A stretch of 64,000 nt of DNA. Origin: Punica granatum (Eukaryota; Streptophyta; Magnoliopsida; Myrtales; Lythraceae). Numbering within the stretch: the first letter of the stretch is position 1; every line of letters starts with the position of its first letter. The notes beneath the pieces are model-generated. The model had not been told where the DNA came from. It searched no databases and saw nothing but the letters and a program-made list of their open reading frames with translations. Location of the stretch: assembly GCF_007655135.1 (NCBI RefSeq), contig NC_045129.1:19504274-19568273 (forward strand), in the 5' to 3' direction. Below are positions 11,931 through 23,700 of this stretch, piece by piece. The position numbers and the translations under genes are program-made.

Positions 11931-14574
11931 GGATAAGGTTCTAAGCCGATTACATGTGTGTGTTTGTTTTATGACTCTTATTCAGTTAAGTGTCACTGCG
12001 GTTTCACTGAATTAGCCAAACTCGTGTTTTGACTCTAGATTGGAATCTATCATTCCGCCTATCCATTATCTAGTGTTTGATTAGGCCGGATGTATGATTA
12101 GTCCGGTTTTTTTGTATTTTGTAACTGAAATAAAATGCTCTCCACCGAATCTACGATAGGAAGATAGAAACACCGAAAGTGGACAGAATGGGCCGTGCGA
12201 ATGAAACTCGTACCCGAACGGGTAGCCCTTTTCCGTCCATAGATCGAGGCGTTTCCGACTTCCTAGCACCTAGGGTATCGGTGAATCAAGGAATGACGGT
12301 CATGCCCTTGGATGATAAAATTGCGATGTTCGTGTATAAATTGGAGATCATGTCACACAAAGGAGTCTAAGAAGGACTCTCGTGCCCCGACTCGGGCCGC
12401 CTCAAATTGGGCCCGGACTCGAGTCATGACACGTGAGTACTCCCTAGACATCAATTCTATTCGTGTTATACGACTCGGTATTTTGAAATTATGAATTTTT
12501 AACGAAAAAGGCATTTCCACCGTTCCATGAACCATCGATGCGCTTACGAATTAATGATCAATTTGTCCAATTATTTAGTCCGAGTGATTTGATTAGCCGA
12601 CTGACACGTCCCGTTTATTCCGTTTGTGAGATTCTTCGATGTTCCTCATTGTTCCATTTCATGATTACAACTTCAATAGATGATTATCCGAGCCTAACAT
12701 GTCTAACACTTACTTTATATTCACCCATCAATTAAAGAGGAACATAGCCACAAATAATTCCAAAGGACGAATCTAAGATGATAATAGAGACCGATCCTCA
12801 CTTAAAGGGGGTCTCGGAGCTTTCGGCCATCCCCTAGGGATAGTCGGCCGAATGCCATCGACCCGCTACGAGTGTTGATGGATTTCCGTATCAGCTTTTG
12901 ACCATCCCTTTGCATGCAACACGCACGTTCACACAAGATTAACACCTCTTATTATATCAATGTTGACATGGCTCTCATTGCGCAAATGATCACATGACAC
13001 CATCACGGATGATATATTAAAGGAACTAAACAAATGAGATGGACTCGTTTAGAGGTAGATTCAAAAATCAATCACGGGAGACGCCCGGTCTCATGGTATA
13101 ATGAGCCCCTAGGTCTCGGATGAGTCAAGGATCTCTCGGCCCCATCACAAAAGGAGCGGCCGTGAGCCCTTTGGCACCGCCGAGCCCTCTAAGGCCTCTT
13201 TTCCCTAGATTCCGAACTTTCCCGTCATGCAATCACATTTCAATCGTCATGGGGGACATTACGACCGTAGAAATTGTCAAATCGGGAAGGATGAGAGGGC
13301 CATGGACCCTAGGGAACCGAAGAGGCTCAAGGCTCCCCTTTGTGAGGTTCGGCCGAGAGGCTCAAGGGCTCCCTCGAGTCTATGGCGGTCTCATCCTCAT
13401 GGATTCGGATCATTTCACGTCATGCATGCATGTTATATCGTGATAAAAAAAACTGAAACGTGGGGGATTGAACACATTCGAAGAAGGAGAGAGAGCCTCG
13501 TGTCCTAGGATGAGCTAGGAAGGCTCACGGCACCCTCCAATGGGTGTCATCCGTGGGCCTTCGTGGCTCCTCCTCGATGTGGAGATCTCTCCCGCTCCGA
13601 CCATGACCCTTCCCCATCATGGCATACGCATTTTATAACATATGGACGTAGCAAAAGGATGAAACATCGTAACGTTGCATGGGATTGCATGGAAGCTAAG
13701 ATCCGAAAAGAAAACGACGTCTTTCATGCGTTCGGGTACCCTAAGTCATATTAACATTTCATACGAACAAACATCGAAGATCCTAGCTCTTCTAAGTTGT
13801 AGAGGGACGTCACCTAGCCCCGATATACGAGGAAAAGAGTCGGGGAGGTGGCCGTGGGAGTCGCAAGACTCGGCTTGAAGTCGCGGATGGGTGACCCGGG
13901 TAGAAGACAGCCGTGGCCAGTCGGGGAAAAACAAGTCGGCACGCTTGCTCCGGTCACGGTACGGTGCGGGGTCGGGTTCGTTGGACTCCTAACAGGCGGA
14001 TCTACACGAGCACGGGCAGACCCGAGCGTGCCAAGGCCTGAACAAACCCGAAAATGTGAGAGAAAACTCGGTAAAAATGGGGAAAACCCGGTTTGAGAGA
14101 AACGGGTGAATGGCGGTTGTGCACGGTTGATCGGCCCTCGGACCGTGACCACCTCTTCACGGGGGAGAGTGAGGGTTGTGAGGGACCCTTTGAACGTGAT
14201 GGCACGACTCGCCGAAGTCGTGGGAAGAAATGGCACGTGGCTTGCTCGGTGTGCGCGGCGATGGAAGTCTCGGGACCCGAAAGTTCTCACGGCTGGAACG
14301 GGGTGTTAGAGGCCTCAAATCGAAAATCTAAGCCCGGAAATGGACTTAGGGGGTGGGAAATATGTAGGCTAGAAAGTTTGATGATTTTTGGCTTAAGTCG
14401 GGTCGGGTGGTTACCGGAATACCGAGTGGTTTTCCGGCGATTTTAGCCGGTTTCGGCCTTGGCACGGGCTGAACGAAAGTGAGGGAGAGGGCTAGAGCTT
14501 GAGAGGTTTTTGGAGAGAGATTGGCTTGAGAGAGAGTGAGAATGAAGAAGTGATTAGGCCTAATGGTGAAAGGG

Positions 14575-14583
14575 GCTTTATAG
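14575..14583 (-). promoter_or_regulatory. candidate TATA box of solo LTR F
   Basis: The minus strand reads CTATAAAGC, and about 30 bp downstream lies a pyrimidine-rich stretch with CA steps. Equivalent but weaker CTATAAGTT sites occur in C's LTRs near 24384-24391 and 61264-61272. No transcript evidence is available here. Confidence 0.35.
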
Positions 14584-15903
14584 GCTAGGCTAATGGCCCG
14601 ATTAAGAGAAGCTAAGTGCAGTTAGGGGGGGATTAGTGGGCTGCCGAAATTAGAGGGGCATTGATGAGGGGAAAATGTCATGTTGAGTGTAGGGGAAGGC
14701 AAAGGAGGGTGATAGGTGTGATGGATGTGTAAGAGGAAGTGATGGATGTGTAAGAGGTGTAAGAAGAATTGAATTTTGTGGTGGGGGGAAGCTTGAGCCG
14801 CCGGCCATAGGGGCAAGCCGTGGCTTATTGCGGCTGAGCCGCGGCTTGAGGGTTTGAGCCGTGGCTTGGGGTTGAGCCGCGGCTTGGTGGCTTGGCTTGG
14901 CTGAGCTGTGGGTCCCGTTCGATTGAGAGAAAAGTTGGAAAATGCTTGAAACCCGATTGAGCTTGCATCCGACCTCCGATGTCCAATTAATTTGAAGATT
15001 TGGAATGCTTGAACTACGAGAATTTGAACGAGCCCAATATCGCCATGCGTCGTGTGGACGAACGTTCGGGCGACTCGACGCCTCGAGAGTCGGTTTTGCC
15101 TCGTTTGGACATTCGGAGTGGATTTTAGTGCCTCTCGACCCCCGATTGACCTTTGTGCATCCTTGCATTTGTTTTGGCGATCCTTTTGCCCCGTGAGTGA
15201 TTGTTGGCTCGTCGTCCTCGGTCGGGGACCGTTGGCCCGGGAAGACCTAGGGACTTTGACCGGGGTTTTCTCAGTGTGCCCTAAATGTCTTGAGGTGCTC
15301 AGGGATCGTTGTGAGGTGCCCGGAAATCGTTGCGATCTCTATTTTCCGTGGAAATGCCCCGAAGGTTCGCCGGGAGACGTTCGTGCCCACTGAAACGTAG
15401 CTCGGGAGACCGAGTCGAGTTCCGGAAGGTTGTCTGAAGCTTGTTCCCCGGCCCTGGTGGTCCCTGGATGCCTGTAAGCCCGTTTTGAGGGGCTGTTTGG
15501 TTGTCAGTGGGGCAAACCCCGGGAGCTCTGTCAGAAAAGGCATCCGTGGGGGATCGGGGTGTCCCGGCTTAAGCAGGATGCCTCGGAAATGCGCCCGGAC
15601 GTGTCATTGGTCACTTTGGCACTGAGAGGGATTTTTGGAGTCCCATATTGGGCACCTTTCGGTGCTTCGGTGACTCGATGATGAATAGTGCCACAGTGTT
15701 AGCTCCGTCGTTTCGGGGATTCCTTGTTCGTTCGTTCTTCCGATGGCTTTCCTCCGCTTTTCTCAGTAGACTGTGCTCTTCTCCTATTGCTCATGACCCC
15801 ATGCTCGCCTACTTGTCTCTGATTGCCGGTGATGAATAGTGTCCCGGGCCTCGGTCGAAAATCCTCGTGTGGGAAGCCGGTGGGCCAAAATGGGGTGCTG
15901 ACA

Positions 15904-16265
15904 GACGCGAAGTCCGAAAAGCAATAAAGTCACTAGGCCGAAGCCCGTGGAAAGCAGTAAAGTTACTAGGCCGAAGCCCGTGGAAAGCAGTAAAGTGGAC
16001 GCGAAGTTCGAAAAGCAATAAAGTCACTAGGCCGAAGCTCGTGGAAAGCAGTAAAGTTACTAGGCCGAAGCCCGTGGAAAGCAGTAAAGTTATTAGGCCG
16101 AAACCCGTGGAAAGCAGAAAGTTACTAGGCCGAAGCCCGTGGAAAGCAGTAAAGTTACTAGGCAGAAGCCCGTGGAAAACGGTAAAGTGGACGCGAAATC
16201 CATGGACGCGAAGTCCGGAAAGCAATAAAGTTACTAGGCCGAAGCCCGTGGAAAGCAGTAAAGTT
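15904..16265 (-). repeat. 3' UTR tandem array 1 of element D, right part
   Basis: This continues the 33-bp array of 9484-10470 after the solo LTR, with the same GGCCGAAGCCCGTGG units and the TGGACGCGAAGTCC variant. It ends where unique sequence resumes near 16266. Confidence 0.95.
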
Positions 16266-19200
16266 GACGATATGCAAGGGGGAGCAGAGGCGGGGATCCG
16301 CGTTAGGTGGTGTGCCGGAGGTGTTGGCAGAGGCCAATTGTCCCATTCCAAGTCGAGCTTGTTATCTGTCTTTTCCTTGAGTTAGGGCCAAGAGAATTCT
16401 CTGTTATGCCTTCCACTCGGTTCGAATCCCCAATCTGTCGCGCAAGCCAATCGCGTGTTCGTCAGGAAGGAGATGCCCCTTGGGGTTCCATGCGTATCTG
16501 CATAGAAGAGCATAACTCTTCGTTAGTCATGTGGACAGTGGCGCACGCCAAGTGTACAGGGCTGATGTTGTCCCGAAGGTGTTGATCTGCTGTAGATTGG
16601 CGTTGCTGCTGCGATGAAGTTGCTTCGTCGATGCTTTGCCCTTGGGGTGGCGGTGTGTTTGATCTGCCGGAAGCCGGCTTTGCTGCTAGGGCGGTTACTC
16701 TTTGCTCTGCCGGATGTCAGCTCTGTCACAATGGCGATTGTAATTCGCTAGGGATGCCCGGTTGTGCGATGAGGGACTCGAACTCTGGGGTAGAGTGCCT
16801 ACGTATCCCGAGGAGTCGGGAATCAGAGTCTGCCGTAGTTCCCGCGTTTGTTGTACTTGTGATCCTGACATCATTAATAAGTCATGGAGGTTACTAACAA
16901 CGTGTAAGCGCGGGTAAAAAGATGTCTTTGAGACGCATGCTCTTTAGTTTCGGGTCGCCTGAGCGACCCGCAAAGAGTTTTTGTTTTAGCGATGCGAATG
17001 GGATCCCGCTTTCAGAGGCCCCGATGTGAGGTCTCCGGGGCTCCTGTTGGCCTTGCATGGGCATATCGAGACGTTCTCAAAGGTGCCCAAGCGGCTCTAT
17101 CGGTTGTTCGACGCGGCTGTGAACTTAGGACCCTTCTCATCAGGGTGCCGTAGGGCGGCTGCATTTGTAACCCGCATGGGGAATTTTGTTCAAATTTGGT
17201 CAGACCTCGGTCTAGTCATTTTCAGAGTGTTATGACTAGACTCCCGGAAATAAATGTCTAGGATTTTGGCTTTGTGGTAGCCGATTGAAGGGTGGCTGTG
17301 ACCCATTTTGGAGTTGTGCAATGACAAAGAGAAAAGAGAAAGCTTGGGGAGCACGTTACCCAAGGCTAAAAGGATACAGGAGTTCACGCTTGCCGTGAGA
17401 TGTACCCCCTTCTCTTCCGTCCTTCGGTTGGTGTTGGTTGTCTTGAACTGTTTGGATTGCGTGCTTGGTCGCCCGCTGTGCTTGAAGAAGAATCCGCCTT
17501 GGACGGTTGAGTTCGGTAGGAGAGCCGATCGGGGATCGTGTTGGAATAGATAACCTGGTCATTTCCCTTGGGGATTCCTGGTCCGCGCAGAGTGCGAAGG
17601 CCCAAGGTGACTGTTTTGTTTATCTCTCACTTTACTCTCCTTTCGCTACGGTCACCCGCCTCGGGGCCGTACCTCTCAACCTAAAGGGGATGAACTCTCA
17701 TTTTGCCACGACCGCCCGCCTTGGGATTTTCAGTCGTGCCTCTCTTTTGCCATAACTTTTGCCTAGGCCGCCCCGAGGGGTTTTCGACCTAGCAGGCTCG
17801 ATTCTTTTGCCTCTCGAGTTTGCAAGGGCGAAGGGTTCGAATAATTCGACCTTCGAGTGCGTTACGTTCTGTCTCCGTCGAGGAGTTGCGTCTGCTGCTC
17901 CCCCTTTTGTCGGGGTTTGTTGATTTCTTCTTTGAATTGGCGGTGCCAGAGTTTTATATCTCGGCGGTGCCTTGTTTTGTTAATTGGCGGGTTTTTCCCG
18001 CATCTTTTCTCTCTCTCTTCATTGGCGGGTTTTTCCCGCTTCTTTTCGCTCTGTTTTTTTTCTTGCAGTTGGGGTCTGTATTGTGCCCCTTGTATTTGTT
18101 TGAAACTCCTCGACTTTGCATCATCGAGGCTGCTTTTGTTTGCTTCGCCCCATGGAGACTTGATGTACTTTGTTGTCCTAGCCCAATTTTGTGGGGGCTG
18201 GTTTTCCCAGAAGTCTGATGCTTGTGCACTCAAAAGCCGAACTTCGCGTCTTTTGTCCTTGCAAACTTTACAAGTCCTTTCTCCTATTGTCTAAAAAGAA
18301 AACAAAATTGCCCCAGGAGTGTGTGACCGAGGTTGTCATGACGCTTGCTATGGAAGATGCCCAATCTTGATGCGAATGACTAGGAGCGTTCCCGTGTTGT
18401 TTGTTGGAGTGACCCACCATGGCGACCTCAGGGCGAACTTTAACCAGGGGTGCCCCGGTGTACGTCGCTTGCCGAGGTCGTGTTGTCGCGAGTTTCAACC
18501 GGGGATGCCCCAGTGTACGTCGTTTGGAAATGCTCATCATGGGCGGATGATGTTCGAGGTGGTCTCGGTGTGAATGATGAATGTGAATGCCCCAATCTTC
18601 ATTGTTAATGTGACCTGTGGTGGGCGCCTTGTACAACCATCGTCCCCGATCGTGTTTGTGGCTCCGACATCAATTGTACGTTGGAGAGGTGTGCTCTCGA
18701 AGCCGATAGGCATGCTTGTTTGTCGATTGAGACAGTTGCGCTGAAGGCATACGGCTCGTTCGAACGCTTCCGTTGTCGGCTTCATAGGGGGTAGATATTC
18801 GTCGAAAACCTCCCTCGTTGAAGTATGAGGAAAGGGTCCGAGAGGAATTCTCAGGGAGATGTGAACCCGTGTATCGTTTTTTGCCTGTGACCGGCGTGTC
18901 CCTGTGAGAGATGACAAAGAAGATGATGCATTAGGTGATTGTTCGGTGGAATGTTCGGTAAGAAATGTAAAGTGATCCCATGGGAAGTCCCATCGTCCAG
19001 CGTGCGACCCATGGGGTGCCGCGCGGGAGGGACACTCAATTCCGAGAGTTTAGTCATCACCACCCTGGAGTGGGCAGACCGTGACTGGGGGCCACATAGG
19101 TGTACTTTCCCCGATTGCGGGTTGGCATGCGCAGCCGTCCTAGGGAACGCTCGAGAAGCCGGATCCCATGAGGACAGACGAATCGAACAATTCCGACAGA

Positions 19201-19534
19201 ACCAACAGGGCATCTTCGAGGCTGTCTTGGTGCGCCCGTGAAGGGTTCGTTCATGGCGGGAGCTTGTTTGGGAATGCATATAAATGTAAAAGAGAGTTTA
19301 GGGAAGAGTGCATGTTGCCCCAGTGGCTGGTTGATGGCCACAGTGGAGGGTGGGCAGGGGTCATTCTCCGGTCAGAGATGTGACCGTGCTAGTGACTTTC
19401 GCGGCGGGTGGGCAGGGCCATGCTCTGTTCGTCGGAGCTGTTCCTTGTGATCTTTTGCGGTTGAAGGATTAGACTTGCTCCTCGGAGTATCGCTTGGATG
19501 AATTTGAATCCAAGTCGATTTTGGATTTTAGATG
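16266..19534 (-). other. noncoding 3' UTR of element D
   Basis: About 3.3 kb without a convincing gene. The part 16790-19450 is collinear with C at 26920-29400. It includes the hairpin modules at 17700-17792, CT-rich tracts near 18000-18060 and a block around 18940-19130. ORFs here are short, shift frame between D and C, and match no family I know. The protein-coding part of pol is absent. Confidence 0.75.
17640..17800 (-). ncRNA. hairpin plus GGCAAAA modules in element D's 3' UTR (structural RNA element)
   Basis: On the sense (minus) strand, arm CUAGGUCG (17792-17785) pairs with CGGCCUAG (17770-17763). Arm CACGACU (17738-17732) pairs with GGUCGUG (17713-17707) and is followed by GCAAAA. These match modules in C and E. 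The interpretation as RNA structure is inferred. Confidence 0.55.
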
Positions 19535-20160
19535 AGCCTGAAAGCAGTAAATGCGAGGTCTCAAAACCTGAAAGCAGTAAATGCGGGGCCGGAGCCCAAA
19601 AGCAGTAAATACTGGGCCGAGGCCCGAAAGCAGTAAATGTAGGACCGAGGCCCGAAAGCAGTAAATGCGGGACCGAGGCCTGATGCGGGGCCGAAGCCCA
19701 AAAATGGGGCCGGAGCCCGATGCAGGGCCGAAACCCAAAAGTAAATGCAGGACCGGAGGCCGATGTAAGGTCGAAGCCTAATGCAGTAAATGCGGGGCCG
19801 GAGCCCGATACAGGGCGGGAGCCCGATGTGGGGCCGAAGCCCAATGCAGTAAATGCAGGGCCGGAGCCCGATGCGGGGTCGAAGCCCGACGCAGTAAATG
19901 CAGGGCCGGAGCCCGATGCGGGGTCGAAGCCCGACGCAGTAAATGCAGGGCCGGAGCCCGATGCGGGGTCGAAACCCGACGCAGTAAATGCAGGGTCGGA
20001 GCCCGATGCAGGGCTGAAACCCGACACGGGGCCGGAGCCCGATGCAGGGCTGAAGCCCGACACGGGGCCAAAGCTCGATGCAGTAAATGCGGGGCCGGAG
20101 CCCGATACGGGGCTGAAGCCTGATGCGGGGCCGAAGCCCGATGCAATAAATGCGGGATTG
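19535..20160 (-). repeat. 3' UTR tandem array 2 of element D
   Basis: An irregular array whose clearest unit is 45 bp and begins CAGGGCCGGAGCCCGATGCG; three near-identical copies start near 19856, 19901 and 19946. Shorter units of the form GCAGTAAAT plus GGGCCGAGGCCC lie to the left. The ORFs that span it (for example 19389-20189, minus) are periodicity artefacts. Confidence 0.92.
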
Positions 20161-20699
20161 ATAGGAAAGTGCAAGAAATGCGAAAGCAAAGGTCAATGCT
20201 GAGGAATAGCGTGAGGCGCTGCGATGCGGTGACGCTGATTTGCTTGCAGTCTTGCTTTGTGGAGCAGGGATGGGGACTCAGTGTTGAAATCCCAAGGAGC
20301 TGGATGGATGGAAGACGTTTGTTGTCTCAATTGTGGTCGATCAGTGTTCAGGCTGTCTTCTTGTGTAGAATTTCTTACAATGGGAAAAGAAAACAATGAA
20401 GGAGCAAACTATTTTCGCGATTTCAGCGTAAGGGCGTAGGGGATTGAACTAGCCTGGTAGGCGTCGTGCGAGCGCGCCGAGGGTGTGTGCATGGAGAAGG
20501 TGGGGGCATGCTTGCACGACGCGGAAATGGCACGCTCAGTTGTGCTGATGGAAGCACTTGTAGCATAGAGGGACGTGTGCTCAACCATGCAATGACATAA
20601 TCGATTGCGCGGGATTAATGGGGAGCTAGTATTGCTTGGATGGTTGGCCCTTGCGCTACTGATCGTCTCGCCATGGAGGAAGGGTGAGGACCACGATTG
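20161..20699. other. unrecognised internal segment of element D
   Basis: By position this is where gag would begin, just after the acceptor-like site, but I cannot align it to either gag in this window. No convincing ORF is present. It ends at the target site GTACA. Confidence 0.5.
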
Positions 20700-20704
20700 G
20701 TACA

Positions 20705-23700
20705 TGTGCGCACCGGAATTTGATCTCGTCGGGGCACGCATGCGCGATGCCTAAGCAAACGCGGCTTGGGAGTGTCCACCTTCCCGAGGACGCGCGACGG
20801 ACGCACGTGAGAAGGAGTCGCCACTTGCCATTTTACGACCCGAGGGTCGAGGGCCGGCAAGTTACCCGGGTCTAGGGGTACAGGGTACACCTAAATGCTA
20901 AGGCAATGGTCGTACGGAACCGGAAATTCCGAATTGGGGGGTTCTATTATGCCCTTTCGGTACTCTAGCTTGCTAGGCTTGCCATTTTGTTTATTTACCG
21001 TGTGAATTATAGTTGCGCTTGACTCGCTCGTTTTGACACCGTAAAATCGATGAATCGATTGAGTTGGGCCGAGGATCCGAAGGATGAGTATGCTTGAGAG
21101 TCAAGGAATTGGTTCGCTATCTTAGCGTTACAGTTCTTCGGACCGTAATGGTCGATTCCCTGCGCGAACCGAGACCATGATTATTCGAGCTTACTCGTCC
21201 CTTGATGACGATAGACCGACTTAACCGACTCAACACTAAGACCTCTTGCTCACCGATAGGGATCCTTACAAGTATATGAATAAATACACAAATAAGATCC
21301 TCACAATGTGCACTCGAATAATTACAGAATACAATTGAATGAAATAAATGAATCCCGATCGGTTTGCATTGGGCCAATATTCCCCTCCGGCTCACCGTAT
21401 GTTTTGAATAACCGATAAATAAATTAAGGCAACGCGGGCTTCAAGGAGCCGGGTGTCGGGTCCAATTGAACCAATGGTTTGCAGGAGAACCGATTAGTTC
21501 CTACTGTAACCGTTGGACCGATCGAGCTCCCGGGTGATATCTAAACACGTTTCACACATCCAATCCAAATCGCCTTCCACCTAGGCCATATTTGGAGTAT
21601 GATGGTGACTCGAGGCTAGATCCCATTCCGCACTCGGGTTGCACGCGCTCGGTGAATTGAGAGGCGTTGGACCTCGTGTTCGGTGATTTGGGGCGTTGGA
21701 CCCCGTGCAACACGTAACCTATGGGTTTGGGCCCGAACCGCAATAAATCATCAAGAGCAAGAATAAAACAGAAGAAAACTGATATAACTAACACAATACA
21801 GAAAGCAACTGACAATAACTGACAAGTGTCAGTGAATACAAACGAATTGGGTATTAGGCCGACTGTACGTGATTTAATCAGTTATTATCCGTGGTTGATT
21901 GGCAAACAATGCATCTAACCTAGGCAAACATAGAGGGCGGGCTAGGATAAGGTTCTAAGCCAATTACATGTGTGTGTTTGTTTTATGACTTTTATGCAGT
22001 TAAATGTCACTGCGGTTTCACCGATTTAACCAAACTCGTGTTTTGACTCTAGATTGGGATCTATTATCCCACCTATCCATTGTTTAGGGTTCGATTAAGT
22101 CGAATGTACGATTAATCCGGTTGTTCGTGTTTTGTAATTGAAGTGAAATGCTCCCCACCGATTCTATGATAGGAAGATAGGAACACCGAAAATGGACGGA
22201 ATGGGCTATACGAATGAGACTCGTACTCGGATGGGTTGCCCCTTTCAGTCCATAGATCGAGGCGTTTCCAGCTCCCTAGCGCCTAGGGTATCGGTGAGTC
22301 ACGGAGTGGCAATTATGCTCTTGGAATAAAATTGTGGTGTTTGTATGCAAATTGGAGATCACGTCGCACAAAAGAGTCTAAGGAGGACTCGCGCATCTCG
22401 ACTCGAGCCGCCCCAAATCGGGCCCGGACTCGAGTCATGGTACGCGAGTACTCATTAGACATCAATTCCACTCGTGTTACGTATCTCGGTGTTTTGAAAT
22501 TGTGAAATTTTTAATGAAAAAGGGCATTTTCACCGTTCCGTAAATCATCGATGCGTTTACAAATGGAGGATTGATTCACCCAATTGTTTAGTCCAAATGA
22601 TTTAATTATCCAAATAATACGTCCCGTTCATCCCGTTTGTGACATTATTCGATGGTAGTGATCTCATATTATAGGTGCCATGGGTTTAATGGGTAACGAC
22701 CCGAGGTCAATTTATCCGTCGCGAAATTGATGCATGGCTAGCGGTAGAACACGAGCATAAATGCACTCAACTCCAAGGAACGAACACGAAACGACGAAGA
22801 AGGCCACCCTAGATCCGGGAGGGGTCAAGGGACACTCGGCCATCCTCCGAGGGACTAAGCCGAGAGGTTCCCTTGACCCGCCTTGGGTCACGGGTGGTCT
22901 ACCACCTTGGTTCAGGCCATTCCTCGTATGCATGACGTATTAAACACGTTAATGATACATGTTCTAATCATCTCAACACTATCACGATCATGGTCACATA
23001 AAATCATACAAACACGCACGAACGAGGTGTTTAAACGGAAACAACAAAGACGGCATCGACTCATGTGATGGGAAAGCGTGAAATGCGGGAACCGACCTAT
23101 CTCGGAGCCAAAGAGGCCGCCTCGGACCCGTGTGGTCCAAGGGAGCTCTCGGCCGTCCCTTTCAAGGGAAACCGTGAGTTCCCGTGACTCACATGGGTCA
23201 AGGTGGGCTCTTCGACCCCGATCCGAGTCTTTTCCCGCCATGCCAATACATCTCATGCAACGAATAACGATAATAACACGGGAACTAACAAGTTTCGGGG
23301 GAGAAGAGGCCGATTAGGCCTCGGAAGGACCAAAAGAACCCACGGGTCCCCCCTTTGGACATAGACCGTGGGTTCCCATGGTCCAACCATGGCTTGAAAG
23401 CCTCTTCTTCCTCGATTCTAGTTCTTTTCCCTCACGGCATAGATGTTATGTGGGCATATAAACGAGACATGATGGACGTACGTGCATGAAAGTGCATGGG
23501 TGTGCATGATCCGAAGGAAAAACATAAACTTTCAAGCATTCCATACCTTTAAAACGTATAAACACTTCGTACAAGTAAAGAGCTAAGATTCTAACTCGTC
23601 TAAGTCGTAAAGGAGCATTACCTAGCCCCGATGTACGAGGAAAAGAGTCGGGGAAGTGGCCGTGGGAGTCACAAGACTCGGATAGAGGGCTACGGGTGGG

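Larger units (their letters stand above)
10471..15903 (-). mobile_element. Solo LTR (element F) of the C/D Ogre-type family inside array 1
   Basis: A 5.4-kb LTR of the same family as 20705-25724, in the same orientation, with no internal region. The array reads in phase on both sides, and GACG occurs at both edges (10467-10470 and 15904-15907), which fits an insertion followed by LTR-LTR recombination. The 42 bp expected at the left end (family start TGTGCGCACCGG) are missing, so the left edge is also truncated. It carries an internal 250-bp duplication. There is no gene in it. Confidence 0.8.

Noticed and set aside
17857..18294. 145- and 132-codon plus-strand frames, hydrophobic
   Set aside because: T-rich 3' UTR gives Phe/Leu/Ser runs; the frames are antisense to the element and not kept in C.
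19389..20196. 266- and 211-codon minus-strand frames rich in Gly-Phe-Gly-Pro
   Set aside because: These are driven by array 2 with its 45-bp period; there is no start context or homologue, and the frame leaves the array directly into noncoding UTR.
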